NCBI GenBank assembly: GCA_009746045.1
Contig: RPFO01000392.1
Coordinates: 1,765,407-1,829,406, forward strand
Direction: 5' to 3'
Source: Mesostigma viride
Taxonomy: Eukaryota > Streptophyta > Mesostigmatophyceae > Mesostigmatales > Mesostigmataceae
Length of the DNA: 64,000 nt
Numbering within the stretch: position 1 is the stretch's first letter; each line of letters opens with the position of its first letter. Positions 1-10,862 of the stretch are shown here, in pieces. The notes under the pieces are model-generated. The model was given only the letters and a program-made list of their open reading frames with translations. It was not told the DNA's origin and made no database searches. A program made the position numbers and the translations under genes.

Positions 1-490
1 AGTCCTTTCCTTTCTGCGTGGTTGAAGTTTTTGTTGTCAGCAGACTCCGACCGGCGATCCTCGTCTTGCCAGATACCTCGAAACTGTTTGTATTAGCTAC
101 TGACACTAGTAAGGTAGCCATTGGGGGTGTTCTCCTCCAAGACCAAGGTCATGGTTTGCAACCCATCGAATACATCTCTAGGACTATGTTACCTGCTGAG
201 CGCAAGTACCCTGTTCACCAACAAGAGTATTGGCTGTGGTATATTGCTGTCATGCATGGCAACATTTCCTTAAAGGTGCCCAATTCGATGTCTGTATGTG
301 TGAGCCTTGTGATGCTGACCCTTACCTGTTGGTTATTCAAACCGACCATCGTCCTCTGATTCACCTTCTGTCACAACCCAACCTCACTCCTCGGCAAGCG
401 CGGTGGATGGAATTCCGTGCGCAATTTGCCCCTGCAATACGTCAAGGGTGTCAATGATATTGTCTTTGATGCTTTATCCCGACGTCCTGA
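1..490 (+). pseudogene. gypsy RNase H domain fragment (element 1 pol)
   Basis: Frame 18-359 reads an RT/RNase H junction of the form LVLPDTSK...ATDTSKVAIGGVLLQDQ, then EYISRTMLPAERKYPVHQQE. Frame 230-457 continues with a TDHRPL motif followed by LTPRQARW. The linker motif DALSRRPD is read at about 465-490. These are hallmark gypsy RNase H motifs. The frame change near 230-300 is a decay frameshift. The same motifs recur in elements 2 (about 3700-6087, minus) and 3 (12500-12950), so all three belong to one family or closely related families. Confidence 0.85.
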
Positions 491-1049
491 CTTAGTATTC
501 CTTTTTCGAGGATCTAGATGTCCTCACTACCACCCTCGTTCCTACTCCTCTTGGTGTTTTCCCCTATGGTGACATCCCTCATGACGGGCAGTATACAAGA
601 CTACCTTTTCCATACCTGTGTTCGTTTTCCTGATCTCCTCTCTCATGTGGGCCTTTCTCTTCGGTGTGAGGGCACACCTGTCACCTCGGTGGGGTGGGAG
701 GATACTAATAAAATTATTTCTTTTCCCCTCCGTCATGTGTCCACTCGGGCTGGGAAGTCGTTTGGTAATCTTGTTCCTTCTAGTCCACCCCTCTTTTTGG
801 TAAAGTTGTGGGTGACTTCCTGTAGAACCTTCTGTAGATGCCTCGGTAGCCAGTCCTACGTCAGATTTAGAGCGTCTTATCAGTGTTTACGGCCACTGAG
901 CTGGAAGCCTTAGTCGCAATATCATCACACCCTCGAAAATTCGGGAAGTACCCGTGCAAGTTTGTGGGTAGCTTCTTGTATGTGCTGTTAAAGGATGATC
1001 CTCTGCAATGACGTTTGTATTTTCCCCTTTATTTGCCGCTCGTCCTTGT

Positions 1050-1640
1050 TGTTTGAGTTACATGATTTAGCTGCTCACCAGCTAGGGCGGGAAGCGTGTG
1101 CGGGATTTGGTAACCCGTTCATACTTCTGGCCCTCCCTCCTCAGCACTTGATGTGGATGAATATGTTGGTAGGACATGCCAATCATGCCAGGAGATGAAA
1201 CCTAGTAATGTGGGTCAGATAGCAGATCGAGCCTCGTACCCTCCATGATCCTATTATAATGCCTTGGGATTCCATTATGACGGATTTTGGGGGGGGCCAA
1301 AATAGAATGCCAAAGGCAATTGATGCGCAGATCCTCGTGTTTGTAGACCGCCTTACTAGACGTTGTCACCTTGTCCCTTGTCCCTTGGAGCTTACTGCTC
1401 GAGTGACTGTGCAGCTGTACCTTCTAAACGTTTATCGTTACCATGGGTTGAGCAGGCAGTTTATCTCCGATAAGGACAAGCTGTTTACCTCGGACTTTTG
1501 GACAGAGTTCTTTGCTGCTATTGGTACTAAAGTGACGTTTGGCACTGCGTACCATTCCTCCTCCTCACACCTAGTAGAGCGATTAAATAGAGTGGTGGAA
1601 GAAGCCCTATGACATTGTAAATGGACCCGTCTGGTAGTGA
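1050..1640 (+). pseudogene. gypsy integrase fragment, HHCC finger plus DDE core
   Basis: Around 1055-1195 an integrase zinc finger can be read across two frames: a His pair in HDLAAH, then CQSCQEMKP (CxxC) at about 1175-1200. The core is open at 1259-1612. The first acidic residue is in SIMTDF, the second in FISDKD, and the Glu in VERLNR after the HSSSSH segment, which fits a D,D-35-E arrangement. A stop follows at about 1610. Integrase inserts the cDNA copy, but this copy is frameshifted between finger and core and is not functional. Confidence 0.8.
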
Positions 1641-1689
1641 CTGGGAAGATTACCTATGTTTGGTTGAGTGAAAACCTGCGCAACCTCTA

Positions 1690-2508
1690 GTTGTTTTTCT
1701 TCCTTGCCTTATGTTATTTCCTGGGGCTGTGGGTCGGTTGGTTGTCCCCCGCCCTCCGCAGCCATCATGTCAGACGACGCCTGCTCAGCCAGCCGCTATC
1801 GCTCCGTCCGTGGCTCCCTCCGTCGCGCATGCTCAGCCGGCCGCTGTCGCTCCGTCCGTGGCTCCCTCCGTCGCGCCTGCTCGGCCGGTCGAGCCTCAGC
1901 GTCATCCAGATTTGGGCAAGGCGTCGACGGGCAAGTGGGTGTTTGACACTATACCGAGGATACGTATGATTCGGCCATGGGTGATTGGACCTCTAGCTGC
2001 CCGACCGGCCACGACGTCTTCCCCTGTCGCCGCTCCTGCCGCCACCGCTTCTTCCGTCGCGCCCGCCTCCGGCCGCCGTCATCCACCAACCGCGCATTGC
2101 TCATGTTGGGAAGTCCTCAGCTTCGGTAACGCGTGTTAGCGAGAGTTGTGAGATCCGGCACGTGCGTCTGTGGCCCGACAACGTGGAGCGTTTCCTGGAC
2201 TTGTTTTTCACCTCCGTTGCTCGTGGTGAGCTGTTCTTCTATCGATTCCTCCTACGCGCCCTCCTTCTACCGTCGGCAGAGCCCTTCGTGCGCTAGTTTC
2301 AGTGCGGGTTCCTTGACTGGGCCCGTGGACAGGTGGTCCTGACACATCATCAATACTATTGGGCTTTCCTCGGCATGTATCTTGATGGCGTTTGGGAGGA
2401 TGTGTTCCTCCCTGTAGACAGGCATGACAACCCTCTTGATGTTGCTCATCACCGGGGGTTGTTTTTGGCCACCCGTGGTACTTTTCAGGCTACTGGAGTG
2501 TAGACAGA
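1690..2508 (+). pseudogene. gypsy pol C-terminal extension, low-complexity then conserved-looking block
   Basis: Frame 1711-2139 is Ala/Pro/Val-rich with short tandem repeats (APSVAPSVA type) followed by KWVFDTIPRIRM. A second block can be read across frames at about 2130-2505. It includes VRLWPDNVERFLDLFF, and then after a frameshift a stretch without stops for more than 45 codons containing HHQYYWAFLGMYLDGVW and ending in a TAG near 2503. The position after the integrase core is where gypsy elements carry variable C-terminal domains. I do not recognise a chromodomain. Function unknown. Confidence 0.5.
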
Positions 2509-2859
2509 GGGCTCTAGGCCCGACCTGAGGGTGTTGTCCCTCCTGTATATAGAGTCGCCCTCTGGGCTTGGCCAGTTGGTTGGCCGTTCTCTGTCCTCAG
2601 TGTGAACATTGTTTCCTACGCGTGTCCTGCCTAGTGCCGTCCCTCCCGGCAAGCCTCCGTGCAAGGCAGTTAGGGGAGCCTCACACCCGGCGTGGTGCTG
2701 GTGATCCCTACACCGTTTGGGGTGGACCCGAGGTTAACATGTTTTTGCTTTGGGCCTTGGATGGTTAGTCGATTGTGTTAGGCTTTTGTTGGGTGCGTTA
2801 GGTTATTCCTACCCCTTTGGTCTCCTCCCTGTACGTAGGGAGAGGGCTCCCTACCTTTG

Positions 2860-2870
2860 TGGGGGGGAGG
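2860..2870 (+). promoter_or_regulatory. polypurine tract of element 1
   Basis: A run of G ending in GGAGG lies directly against the LTR start TGTTACG. This is the expected position of the plus-strand primer for gypsy reverse transcription. The same G-run/GGAGG block precedes the LTR start of element 3 at 13760-13770. Confidence 0.8.
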
Positions 2871-3433
2871 TGTTACGTCGCGTAACTTTTGTTGTTGTTA
2901 CGGACGTAAATTAGGTCCTTTGTTGCCTCAGCCATTCCGGAACAGTTCGCTCACTTTCCTAGGCTTACGTGTAGTTAGGACCTTTTGGCCGGTCGGTACC
3001 GGGCCTTGTGACGTGGCAATTGTACAGTATGGTGGTTCGGTGCAGTCGCGCCGCGCTGCGTACTTTAGTAGTGGTCCTTTTATCCTGCGTGTGAACCTTG
3101 TGGACATGCGTTGGTCCTGTAGGCGAGGGTCGATGTCGGCCCGAGCATACACGCCTGTCGGCGATCATTTATGCAGCAGTTGTCCTTCGTGAATGGCACC
3201 CGGCGTGTGTTATGAATTAACACATATTAGCTAGGGTCATGGCAGTGTAGTATTGTTTCCTTCGTAGTACCCTGGTTTTATTCGGTGTATGGCGTATAAT
3301 AATAGAATGCATTGAGAACAGAGTCGTCACGTCCCAGGTCTTTCCACAACATAGCTCCTCATCACTAGGTCCCTCACTAGTTTAGGTGAAGTCAGGCTAG
3401 GCGTTTGGAATAGAGAGGAGCCAGGGCGTAACA
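2871..3433 (+). repeat. 3' LTR of gypsy element 1 (563 bp)
   Basis: It begins TGTTACG and ends CGTAACA, a perfect 7-bp terminal inverted repeat with canonical TG...CA ends. It follows the polypurine tract, and its right edge abuts sequence of element 2 read on the other strand. The first 16 bases fold into a short hairpin (GTTACG, 3-nt loop, CGTAAC). An AT-rich segment (GTATAATAATAG) near 3293-3305 could be promoter-like. The 5' LTR is outside the window, so LTR identity and target duplication cannot be checked. Confidence 0.85.
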
Positions 3434-3960
3434 TCCTAGAGGGACTATATTATCATAGGACTTTCCTGACCTAGTCGCTATATGGCTAAGCGGTATAGAA
3501 ATTTTATTTTTCCCCTCCCCCCCCACAGAGACCACAAGAAGGGCCTCACACGGGAGAGAGAGTCCTACGTGAGAAAGGAGGTCAGGCATGCGAACAGCAG
3601 TATGAAAGAGGTAGGCATAATGTTCATCATCCGGTAGTTCACCCGGTGATAAGGGGTTACACCAAGGGTGGTAGGAACTAGAGTAGTATTGAGAACATCT
3701 AAGTCAGGACTCGAAAAAGGAATAATCTGCGCGGCGGGAGAGGGCATCAGGCACTATGTTATCTACACCTTTAACATACTGAAGTTTAAAATTAAGGGGA
3801 AAACTGTGCTAAAAACTCCATCCAGCGCGCTTGACGAGGGGTAAGGTTGGGTTGGGAGAGAAAATGGGTAAGGGGACGATGGTCCGTTTGTATAACTAAT
3901 CTATAAGGATCTATCTCACTGGGTTCATTCAGGCAAACATCAAATTGGGCACCAGCTTGA
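3434..3960 (-). pseudogene. element 2 RNase H C-terminus and pol linker
   Basis: On the minus strand, just left of the inserted transposon, the RNase H frame resumes with a GAQFDVC block and TDHRPL, then DALSRR near 3730-3745. The segments 3565-3747 and 3392-3589 resemble the element 1 linker at 518-800 (shared LLSHVGLSL and GKS.. motifs). The reading stops matching at 3434, which marks the element 1 insertion point. Confidence 0.7.
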
Positions 3961-3961
3961 A

Positions 3962-5677
3962 CCCTTAAATCGTCACGGGTCCGTTATAATGGTCCCAGTC
4001 GAACTGGGACCATTTAAACGGACCGAGTTTGTGGCAGAACTGGGCGCCGCGCCACTTTGAATTTAACGGTCAACTCGACGGATCCTGAAAGCTGGCCACG
4101 TGGCCTATCCGCAGCACTTCTCAGACCGTCCATCGGACACTTGGCCAGGGTGCTACGCGCTTGCAAGTCCAGGGGGGTACCATGGTCGAACGAAGACGAC
4201 GTGCATAAAAATAATTTTGTCGTGCATGCAATATTCCGGCTATGGCGAAGCAAAAGATGATTGGGGCAGGAGCACGGATGATCAGATTGCGCTGAAATTT
4301 TGTGGAAATATTATTTATGTCATAAACATGCTGCATACCTAGCTGCGGAACAGATAGAAATGCGAATGTAGGCTTCGGAGCAATTTTTCCTTGCGGCAGC
4401 TCGTTAGGGCGGCCAGGCGATGAGCATGCCAGGGCTACGTCATTAATCGCAGCGAAAGTCCATTTGTTTGCGCACTGATGCAATATATAAATTGTTTTTA
4501 GCATTTGTGGTTAGTGGCGTGTTGAAAAAAGCCGCGGTGGATACATCTACAATGTGGGGGTGCTGGCTCCCGCAAGCAAGGTAACGTCCGGTCTCCAGCT
4601 GGTACGTATTTGAGCGCTGGCGTCTTGTAAGAACCCAGTATATATAGTTTAACGTTTGGCACTTGTTCGTAGGCTTGTACTAGAAGGTTTGTAATCGTTT
4701 TTTTGTGGTTTGCTGCTTCTTTGCACAGGCTTGTCAATTGGTTGGTGTACGCCAATGTCGGGCAGATTTTAGCCCATATTCACTTCCGTTCAGCCAATAT
4801 TAGCCTCATGGTGGTGAGAACACGGTCGGGGTCGTTCATGGATAAGATATATGTAATACCAAGGTGATTATCCCTCGCTCATGCAGGTCGAAAGTAGTGT
4901 TTCCATGGCAAGCTTTCTGCACCACTTCATGTCTTGCTAGCTTCTTGTTGTGTGCTCCTTGCAAGCTAGAAACATGACCCTGCTGGCATGGCAGCATGTC
5001 CAGCTTAAACCATTTGTTTTTCTCATCATTGACAACACTTTAGGGGTGCTTTTTTATACCTTTGCTGCACTAGTAATCTCCACCTTGCTATGCCTCCTCC
5101 TTGCGACCGTCCGTGTGCGTATGGTTGATTGCACAAGCTTTATACCCAATGCATAGAATGGCAGTAGCTCTGTATGCTGGGGCTGTGCATTTGGATGCAT
5201 TTGTGGTTGTCTCTTTGATGTTGGCCAGGTTGCCACAAAGAAACTATACGGTAGTGCTAGCGAAACACACCCTAAAAACTGGGGCCGTTATAACGGACTG
5301 AGTTATTTTGGGCATTTTGCTAGCTGTGGTAGGCAGCTCTCTGCCATTTCATGATGTGAGTGCATCTATGCCATGCCTGTGAGTATAGCAAACTACCTTT
5401 GAAGGGCCAAGCCCAACTGATTTGTATAAATGGTTTATATTGCATGGTATAGGTCTCATACCCTTTTTTTTTGGTACCCCCTTGGGGGGCATGCTATTTA
5501 TAGCACCCTTGGAGCATGGAAATGTGACCAACAACATGACCCCATCAAAACTTGATATAAAAGCATGCTTGGATACAAGGGTGGGCCAGAAAATGTTATT
5601 GGGCTTGATACTAGCGTGTTTGCAAAGATAGGTCAACTCAGTCCGTTCTCGTGGTCCCAGTCAAGACGGTTTAAGGG
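3962..5677. mobile_element. TTAA/CCC-ended non-autonomous DNA transposon, piggyBac-like
   Basis: The insertion interrupts the RNase H reading frame of element 2. Both ends start CCCTTAAA.CGTC when read inward. The inverted repeats continue with CTGGGACCA and AACGGAC.GAG on both sides, about 45 bp in total. The left end has an extra block containing a perfect 9-bp hairpin at 3991-4011 (GGTCCCAGT/ACTGGGACC). The right flank is TTAA (5678-5681) and the left flank is TTGAA (3957-3961), compatible with a decayed TTAA target duplication. TTAA targets and CCC termini are typical of piggyBac. No convincing transposase is present; short ORFs at 4950-5156 and 5422-5631 are unassigned. Confidence 0.65.
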
Positions 5678-6087
5678 TTAAGAAAGTGCTGCCACGCGTG
5701 GCAACAATACACCACAGCTAATAGTTCGTGCTGGTGTACAGGATAGTTACGCTCCGCGGGGAGCATTGTCCTAGAGATATACTCAATTGGCTGTAAGCCC
5801 TGACCCTGATCCTGGAGAAGGACCCCCCCTATAGCTACCTTACTAGCGTCTGTAGCTACCACAAAGGGTTTGGTAGTATCGGGTAGGATGAGTATGGGAG
5901 GAGAAAGGAGTAGGGATTTTAAACACTGAAAAGCAGATTGACACTCGCTACTCCAGAGAAAGGGGATATCTTTCTTTAATAAATGATTAATAGGGGCTGC
6001 TATAGTTGCAAAACGAGGGATAAAACGCCTATAGTAAGAGGCAATCCCTAAGAAACTACGTACACTTCGTCGGTAGGGGTAGGCCAA
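5671..6087 (-). pseudogene. element 2 RT thumb/RNase H fragment
   Basis: It reads RRSVRSFLGIASYYRRF, then LPDTTKPFVVATDASKVAIGG, ERNYPVHQHELLAVVYCCHAW and stops at the edge of the inserted transposon. These are the RT connection and RNase H N-terminal half of a gypsy polyprotein, nearly identical in motif content to element 3 at 12300-12720. Confidence 0.85.
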
Positions 6088-6239
6088 TCCTGAATTGACT
6101 TAGTTTTATCCGGGTCGGTAGCGACACCGGCATCTGACAAAACATGTCCTAAAAATGGTACACTCCTACCCGAACGAACTTTAGCACGGCGAGCCCACAA
6201 AGAATTTTCAGACATTATTTCTAAGACTTTCTTTAAAAT

Positions 6240-7108
6240 TTAAATCACGTACGTTTCAAAATCTGGGGAGTAAATAAGGATGTCATCTACGTAAGCCTGA
6301 GTACAAGAACGATCGTGCTCGGCTAAGGAAGCAGAGGAGAAGGAAGGATCTTTTAAATCAGAGGACACTTTGGGAAGGTGAGAATTACCCATAACAGGCC
6401 TAAGCACTTCATTCATCAACATTTGAAAAGAGGCAGGAGAATTACAGAGTCCCATAGCCGCTACTCTAAACTGATAATGACCAAAAAGGGGTAGCAAAGG
6501 CGGTTTTATGACAATCCTCGGGCGCTATTCGCAGTTGCCAAAAACCATCTGCACATTGAATCCAGTACAGTGAAACAGGTAGAACCTTTAACCTTATTAA
6601 ATATATCATCAATACGAGGTAGAGGGTATTTAGACTTCACAGTGATATCATTTAACTTCCTATAATCAGTAACTAAACGAAACTTGCCATTTGGCTTAGG
6701 GACTAACAGGACACCAGGTGAGTAGGGGGAGTTACTAGGTTCTATCAATCCTGCTTCTAATGTTGACACTAAAATCTGTTTTAGTTCCTTTAACTCGGTA
6801 GGGCCCATTCTATACATCGGAGAGTGCGTAGGAACTGCACCGTCCTTAATAACTACACGGTGTAAAACAGAACGAGGAGGAGGATAAGAAGGAGTCTTTT
6901 CTTCAAAAACTTTGGAGGAATCTATCACAGCCATGTATCTTACTATTTCGTTTTCAGTAAATCCCACCCCTATTGTATCCACTGTGTTCACATCTATATT
7001 CACACTATTATTAGGGATAGGTATCTCCTGTACTTCTAACTGAAGGATCAACATACATAATAAATATCCATATTCCTTTAGTTCAGATCGCAATTCATCC
7101 TTGGACAT
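6240..7108 (-). pseudogene. element 2 reverse transcriptase
   Basis: Two frames (7108-6506, 6497-6240) together give the gypsy RT core. They read PMYRMGPTELKELK, LEAGLIEPSNSPYSPGVLLVPK, LVTDYRKLNDITVKSKYPLPRIDDI, CFTVLDS (first catalytic Asp), MGLCNSPASFQMLMNEV and the active-site box YVDDILIYS. Between MNEV and YVDD there are about 35 residues (PVMGNSHLPKVSSDL...), longer than usual for gypsy RTs; element 3 has the same insert. The break at 6500 is a frameshift inside the palm. Confidence 0.9.
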
Positions 7109-7249
7109 TAATACTTCAGGTATAGGTCTTACAGGAGGATCAACAGGTGTAGTCGAGGGGTAATATCTACCAAGGATAAATTTTCCGCTCTATAATGACG
7201 TTCCGGTACCCAGTAAGAGCTATCTGGAAACCAGATGACCATGGTATCA

Positions 7250-7618
7250 TAATTAATAGTAATCTTATTATCCTGCATGGTGCCAATCTAATCCTAGTCA
7301 TAATACATCAGCGGTAGTGATAGGGCCTATAGTGGCCGTCAGGTTGACAGTACGTCCTTGTATGACCAGGGGAAGGGACACCGTACCCGGGGAATGACTG
7401 GTGCGACCGTCAGCATAATGGACAGTGACAGGCTTGGTGTGAGGGATAGGGACTAGTCCTAAACGCCTAACTAGGGCCTCGCTCACAAAGGAGCTAGCCG
7501 CACCGCTATCCACTAACACAGAGACATTCAAAAGTTCATCAGCATGCAAGAAGGGGTCTACAGCAGTGTGAGGGACGGTTAAGCCACCATTCAAAAACAT
7601 AAGAGGACGAACACGCAA
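7250..7618 (-). pseudogene. element 2 aspartic protease
   Basis: It carries the retropepsin active-site motif VDSGAASSFVSEALVRRLGL, followed by VHYADGR and a hydrophobic ITTADVL. After a frameshift near 7297 the reading continues with LGLDWHH, equivalent to the ILG-DWL flap-proximal motif of gypsy proteases. It lies between gag and RT as expected. Confidence 0.8.
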
Positions 7619-7881
7619 CCTTGGGTAGGGATGATTCAGCTCCTACAGAAGTTATGAAAACAGGCAGGCAAAAATTATTATCTGGGGTACTATCTAAGGA
7701 CCTGTCCAGGTTACCCCCGGCTGACAGGCCTACTGTTCCCCCTCCCCCCCCACATCCACGGAGACTAACCCCGAAGAAGACCCTGGCGAAAAAGCCACTG
7801 CTGGAGGGTCACGAGGGAGCGAAGAGGGTGCAGGAGCCTGATTATCATAGGGGAACCCTGAGGGTCCTGTCTGCACCGCAT

Positions 7882-9421
7882 TCAGCCTACTAGGGGTATA
7901 GCTGAGGGAATGCGTCCTGAAGTGGGACGAATAGGAGCACGCTGAGGGGTACGAGGAGGGCGAGCGTCGGGATGAGGGGGATCACCAGAAAGGAACTTGG
8001 GGCACTCCCCCTTAAGATGGCCCACCTCATGACAGTGATAACACGAGATGTGAGACACATCCAATGCAGATATATCTGTAACACAAATATCTAATTCTTC
8101 TACATATGCCTATTCTTCTTCAGGAGTGAGGACAAGGTTATGAACCCTAGTACACAAAGGAGCATGAGCATACATCATGCAATCAGCAACACGGAGGAGA
8201 TGGGTAGGAAGAGGAGTGGTAAAGAAATCTGCTACTCTTAATAGACGCTGTCGCACATGCTTGAGGGGCAGATCAGTGAAACGGTAGGCAGAGAACTGGC
8301 GTTTTACCTCACCTAATAAGGGTCTACTGAGGCCTTGAAGGAAACGAGCACGTACTTCTGCGCCCGACAAATCCCTATAATTCGCACCACCTGTGCATCA
8401 AATTCTTTCATATACTACTCCTTAAACGGTTTAGTACCTTGCTGCAAAGTACCAAAGGCTAATCTATCCTGCAATCTGCATCAGGAGGAACTAAATGGCT
8501 CTCTAACCGCTTAAACAATTCTGCTACTGAGTTAGGGTAGGCATGAGAGGCCAAGGATTCACACTGGATGAGGTTGGCAAGCTCAGGGGTAATACAGGTA
8601 GTAAGATAGTGAGGGACTAACACAGCATCAGGGAGACGCCATCTATTATGATTTTGCCACGACTCTGTGTTCTGGGTAAGCAGCATAATAAAAGTGAAAA
8701 ACTGTTGAGGGGTAGACTTGACATCCAACGTGGGAAGGTTAGCAAAGAGGGGAAGAGCAGGAGGCTTAGGAGGATGGGAAGGATCAGATTTACCCATAGG
8801 ACCACTGTCTTCAACTGCTACATAAGAGGGATAGAACGAAGGAAGAGAAAAGGTTTTGGATAGGGGTCTAGAAGGGGCCACCGTTTCAGGATGGTCCCCA
8901 TAGGAGAAGGGAACAGTATATTGTTCACGAAGGGAGGAGTAGGCAAAATGATCATAATTTCTGTCATCTAGAGGCATGGTGCTGAAATCACTAGTATTAA
9001 CTTCTAACTCTCCTACGCGGGAAGGAACCTGGGCAGCCTCGTAGGCCGTGTCAGGGTAGGACCAAGAAGCAGGAGGAGGAAAGGGAACTGCGCTAGGGCG
9101 ACCAGAAGGGCCTTCAGGGGCAGGGTTACGACCCAATGATGTTATAAGCAGGGATAGAAGGAACAGGATGAGGTTGAGGCCTATAGCAGCATTATCAGGA
9201 AGTGAGGACCTAATTGAGGGGTGAGCCAAGTTTGCAGGAGGGGCAGGGGCCTGGTTCATGGTGAAAGAAGGGTCTTCACTAAATCTAACATGCATACGTT
9301 GTTCAAAGGTAGGAGCGGTGACAAAGGGACGACGATTGTTATTATTATTATTATTATTATTGGCATTATTAGAATCATAAGTGGTAGGTATAGGTGACAT
9401 CTCTCCACCCACTAGATCCAT
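7882..9421 (-). pseudogene. element 2 gag with CCHC zinc knuckle
   Basis: The ATG at 9421 opens a frame beginning MDLVGGEMSP with a poly-Asn run encoded by an ATT/AAT microsatellite (about 9338-9362). It is followed by Pro/Ser-rich sequence and a capsid-like part (TLDVKSTPQQFFTFIMLLT, 8700s). The frame breaks near 8459 and resumes at 8370-8110 (GAEVRARFLQGL). The nucleocapsid knuckle CYHCHEVGHLKGEC at 8040-7990 matches CX2CX4HX4C. Further frameshifts make it non-coding. Confidence 0.75.
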
Positions 9422-9554
9422 GTTCAGTTTGAGGAAAAACAATTAAGGTTGCAATAAGGAAAAGGACAAAGCCCTAATTTAAAGCAAGGAAAGCAAAAAG
9501 GAAAAACTTTTAATGTCCTAAGAAAGGAAAACAAGTAAAATCAATCCTTTTTAA

Positions 9555-10290
9555 CAACAGTAATGGATAGGGAGCCAAACTCTAAGGTGAGAGGAGTATC
9601 TACACTAGAGGAGGATGACACCGTAGGACGAGGGGGAGATGGAGGTGGTGTAACCAAAACAAGGCTATCTACCGAAGGGCGAGCAAGAGGAGGAGGACGA
9701 GAATGGAGGCCCACATCTGATTCACTATGATCGTTAAAAGGTAGGTCTGAGCTTCTTCAAAGGACATAAACTTCTTATATTTGGGGACAGTACATGTACG
9801 CGACTAAACGAACTTCCTAGCATCGGCCCACGATAAGAAAATAGATGCCCATTGAGGGGTAATAACTACGTAGTACTTATTTTGCTAAGCTATTATTACT
9901 AGTCGAATGAGAAGGAAAAGAACGTCTTGGGGGTACAGCACCAGAGGTAGGGGCTGCAGGCAGGGTAGAAGTATAGTGATAGGGGGAGGACGGACGTATT
10001 GGCTCACTGGCCCGTTGCTGGGCAGCCCTAACCTTAGGGGTATCAGTAGGGTTACCTTGTACATTGAAGGCAGGGCCGGGTAGGGGAAGACCGATCAGGT
10101 TTCATACGCAATAGGAGGCACTGATATGGGAGTCGTTAAAAGATGGCGCCCGAATGGTCGTCGATGACCAACGCCGTAGCCGAGGAACTCCTGCTGTGGG
10201 GTACAACACCAACCACAAGGGTCTAAACGTAGGCATATACATCCAAGCGTAAAAGAGAGTGGAAGGCGATGAACAACGTTCTAGCATCGG
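9555..10290 (-). pseudogene. upstream ORF of element 2 with RNase HI-type hybrid-binding (viroplasmin/Cauli_VI) domain
   Basis: A decayed frame runs 10287-10102, then past one stop through PGPAFNVQG to a Ser/Pro-rich stretch at 9890. It then shifts into a block at about 9878-9737 reading KYYVVITPQWASIFLSWADA, then KFV, one stop, and PKYKKFMSFEEAQTYL. This is the canonical hybrid-binding domain of eukaryotic RNase H1 and caulimovirus P6 (YYVV..., IF-SW-E-C, YKKF-S-EEA). After another shift it ends in a Ser/Pro-rich tail stopping near 9555. It precedes gag by about 130 bp. The domain binds RNA:DNA hybrids in RNase H1; a role in the element is inference. Confidence 0.65.
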
Positions 10291-10360
10291 CGACTAGTAG
10301 CCGAATCTATTCCTAGGCACTTTCCTATTCTAGCCGAATCTATTCCTATAGGCCCCGCTT
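10290..10360. other. junction between element 2 and element 3 with short direct repeat
   Basis: The 18-mer TAGCCGAATCTATTCCTA occurs twice (about 10298 and 10332), separated by GGCACTTTCCTATTC. It lies between the minus-strand ORF of element 2 and the plus-strand gag remnant of element 3, where LTRs would be expected but none is recognised. Confidence 0.4.
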
Positions 10361-10862
10361 GTGCAACGCAACAACTTCCAAGCGGCCTCCCCGCAAATGG
10401 CCTCGAGGCCACCACCGGCGCGAAATATGCGCACAGCTCCCAGTGCGGGTGAGCGTGCCCGACGCTTGCAACAAGCGCGCCAACAGCCCCGGCTGTACCA
10501 ACAACCCAAGGCGCCCCCAAGCGCCTACCAGCAAGCTGGGCATGCCCTCAACCAACTCAGTGGATGCCGCAGACGCGGCCGAGCCTGATGATGGCTCTTC
10601 CGCGGCCGCATCCGGCCACCTGCGAGGCACACCGGTGGACGAGGGGCCTGCAGGAGAGGCGTTGGACTGAGAGGCCGGGAGGGCACTCCGGGGGACACCT
10701 TACCCGGCCATGAACAAGTCGCCCAAGTTTTGTTACCATGTAATGTGGTGACAGAGACCCAGGAATGGCAAGTGGAGCCTAGCGAAGGCCCGCGGCAACT
10801 ACTCCTCTTCACTGGAAGCCTACCAGACCCCCAGGGCTCTCGGCGTTGTTTGGAGGGCATCA
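10361..10862 (+). pseudogene. element 3 gag C-terminal remnant
   Basis: It is Gln/Arg/Pro-rich (RRLQQARQQPRLYQQPKAPP) and then reads WQVEPSEGPRQLLLFTGSLP upstream of the protease in changing frames. No CCHC knuckle was found, so the nucleocapsid part appears lost. Confidence 0.45.

Larger units (their letters stand above)
1..3433 (+). mobile_element. Ty3/gypsy LTR retrotransposon (element 1), 5' part outside window
   Basis: Order of recognisable parts is RNase H (1-490), linker (490-990), integrase zinc finger and core (about 1050-1640), a C-terminal extension (about 1690-2505), polypurine tract (2860-2870) and 3' LTR (2871-3433). RNase H followed by integrase is the Ty3/gypsy pol order. The frame breaks several times, so the copy is dead. 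The 3' LTR ends exactly where the reading of the opposite-strand gypsy element 2 resumes (3434), so element 1 inserted into element 2. The protease, RT and 5' LTR lie left of the window. Confidence 0.85.
3434..10290 (-). mobile_element. Ty3/gypsy LTR retrotransposon (element 2), minus strand, interrupted
   Basis: Read right to left: an upstream ORF with a viroplasmin/HBD domain (10290-9555), gag with CCHC knuckle (9421-7882), aspartic protease (7618-7250), RT (7108-6240), RNase H (6087-5682, resumed 3960-3700) and the start of the linker to integrase (3747-3434). The integrase is missing because element 1 inserted at 3433/3434. RNase H is split by a 1.7-kb DNA transposon (3962-5677). The sequence is AT-richer than element 3 and has many frameshifts. 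No LTR could be identified near 10290. Confidence 0.85.
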
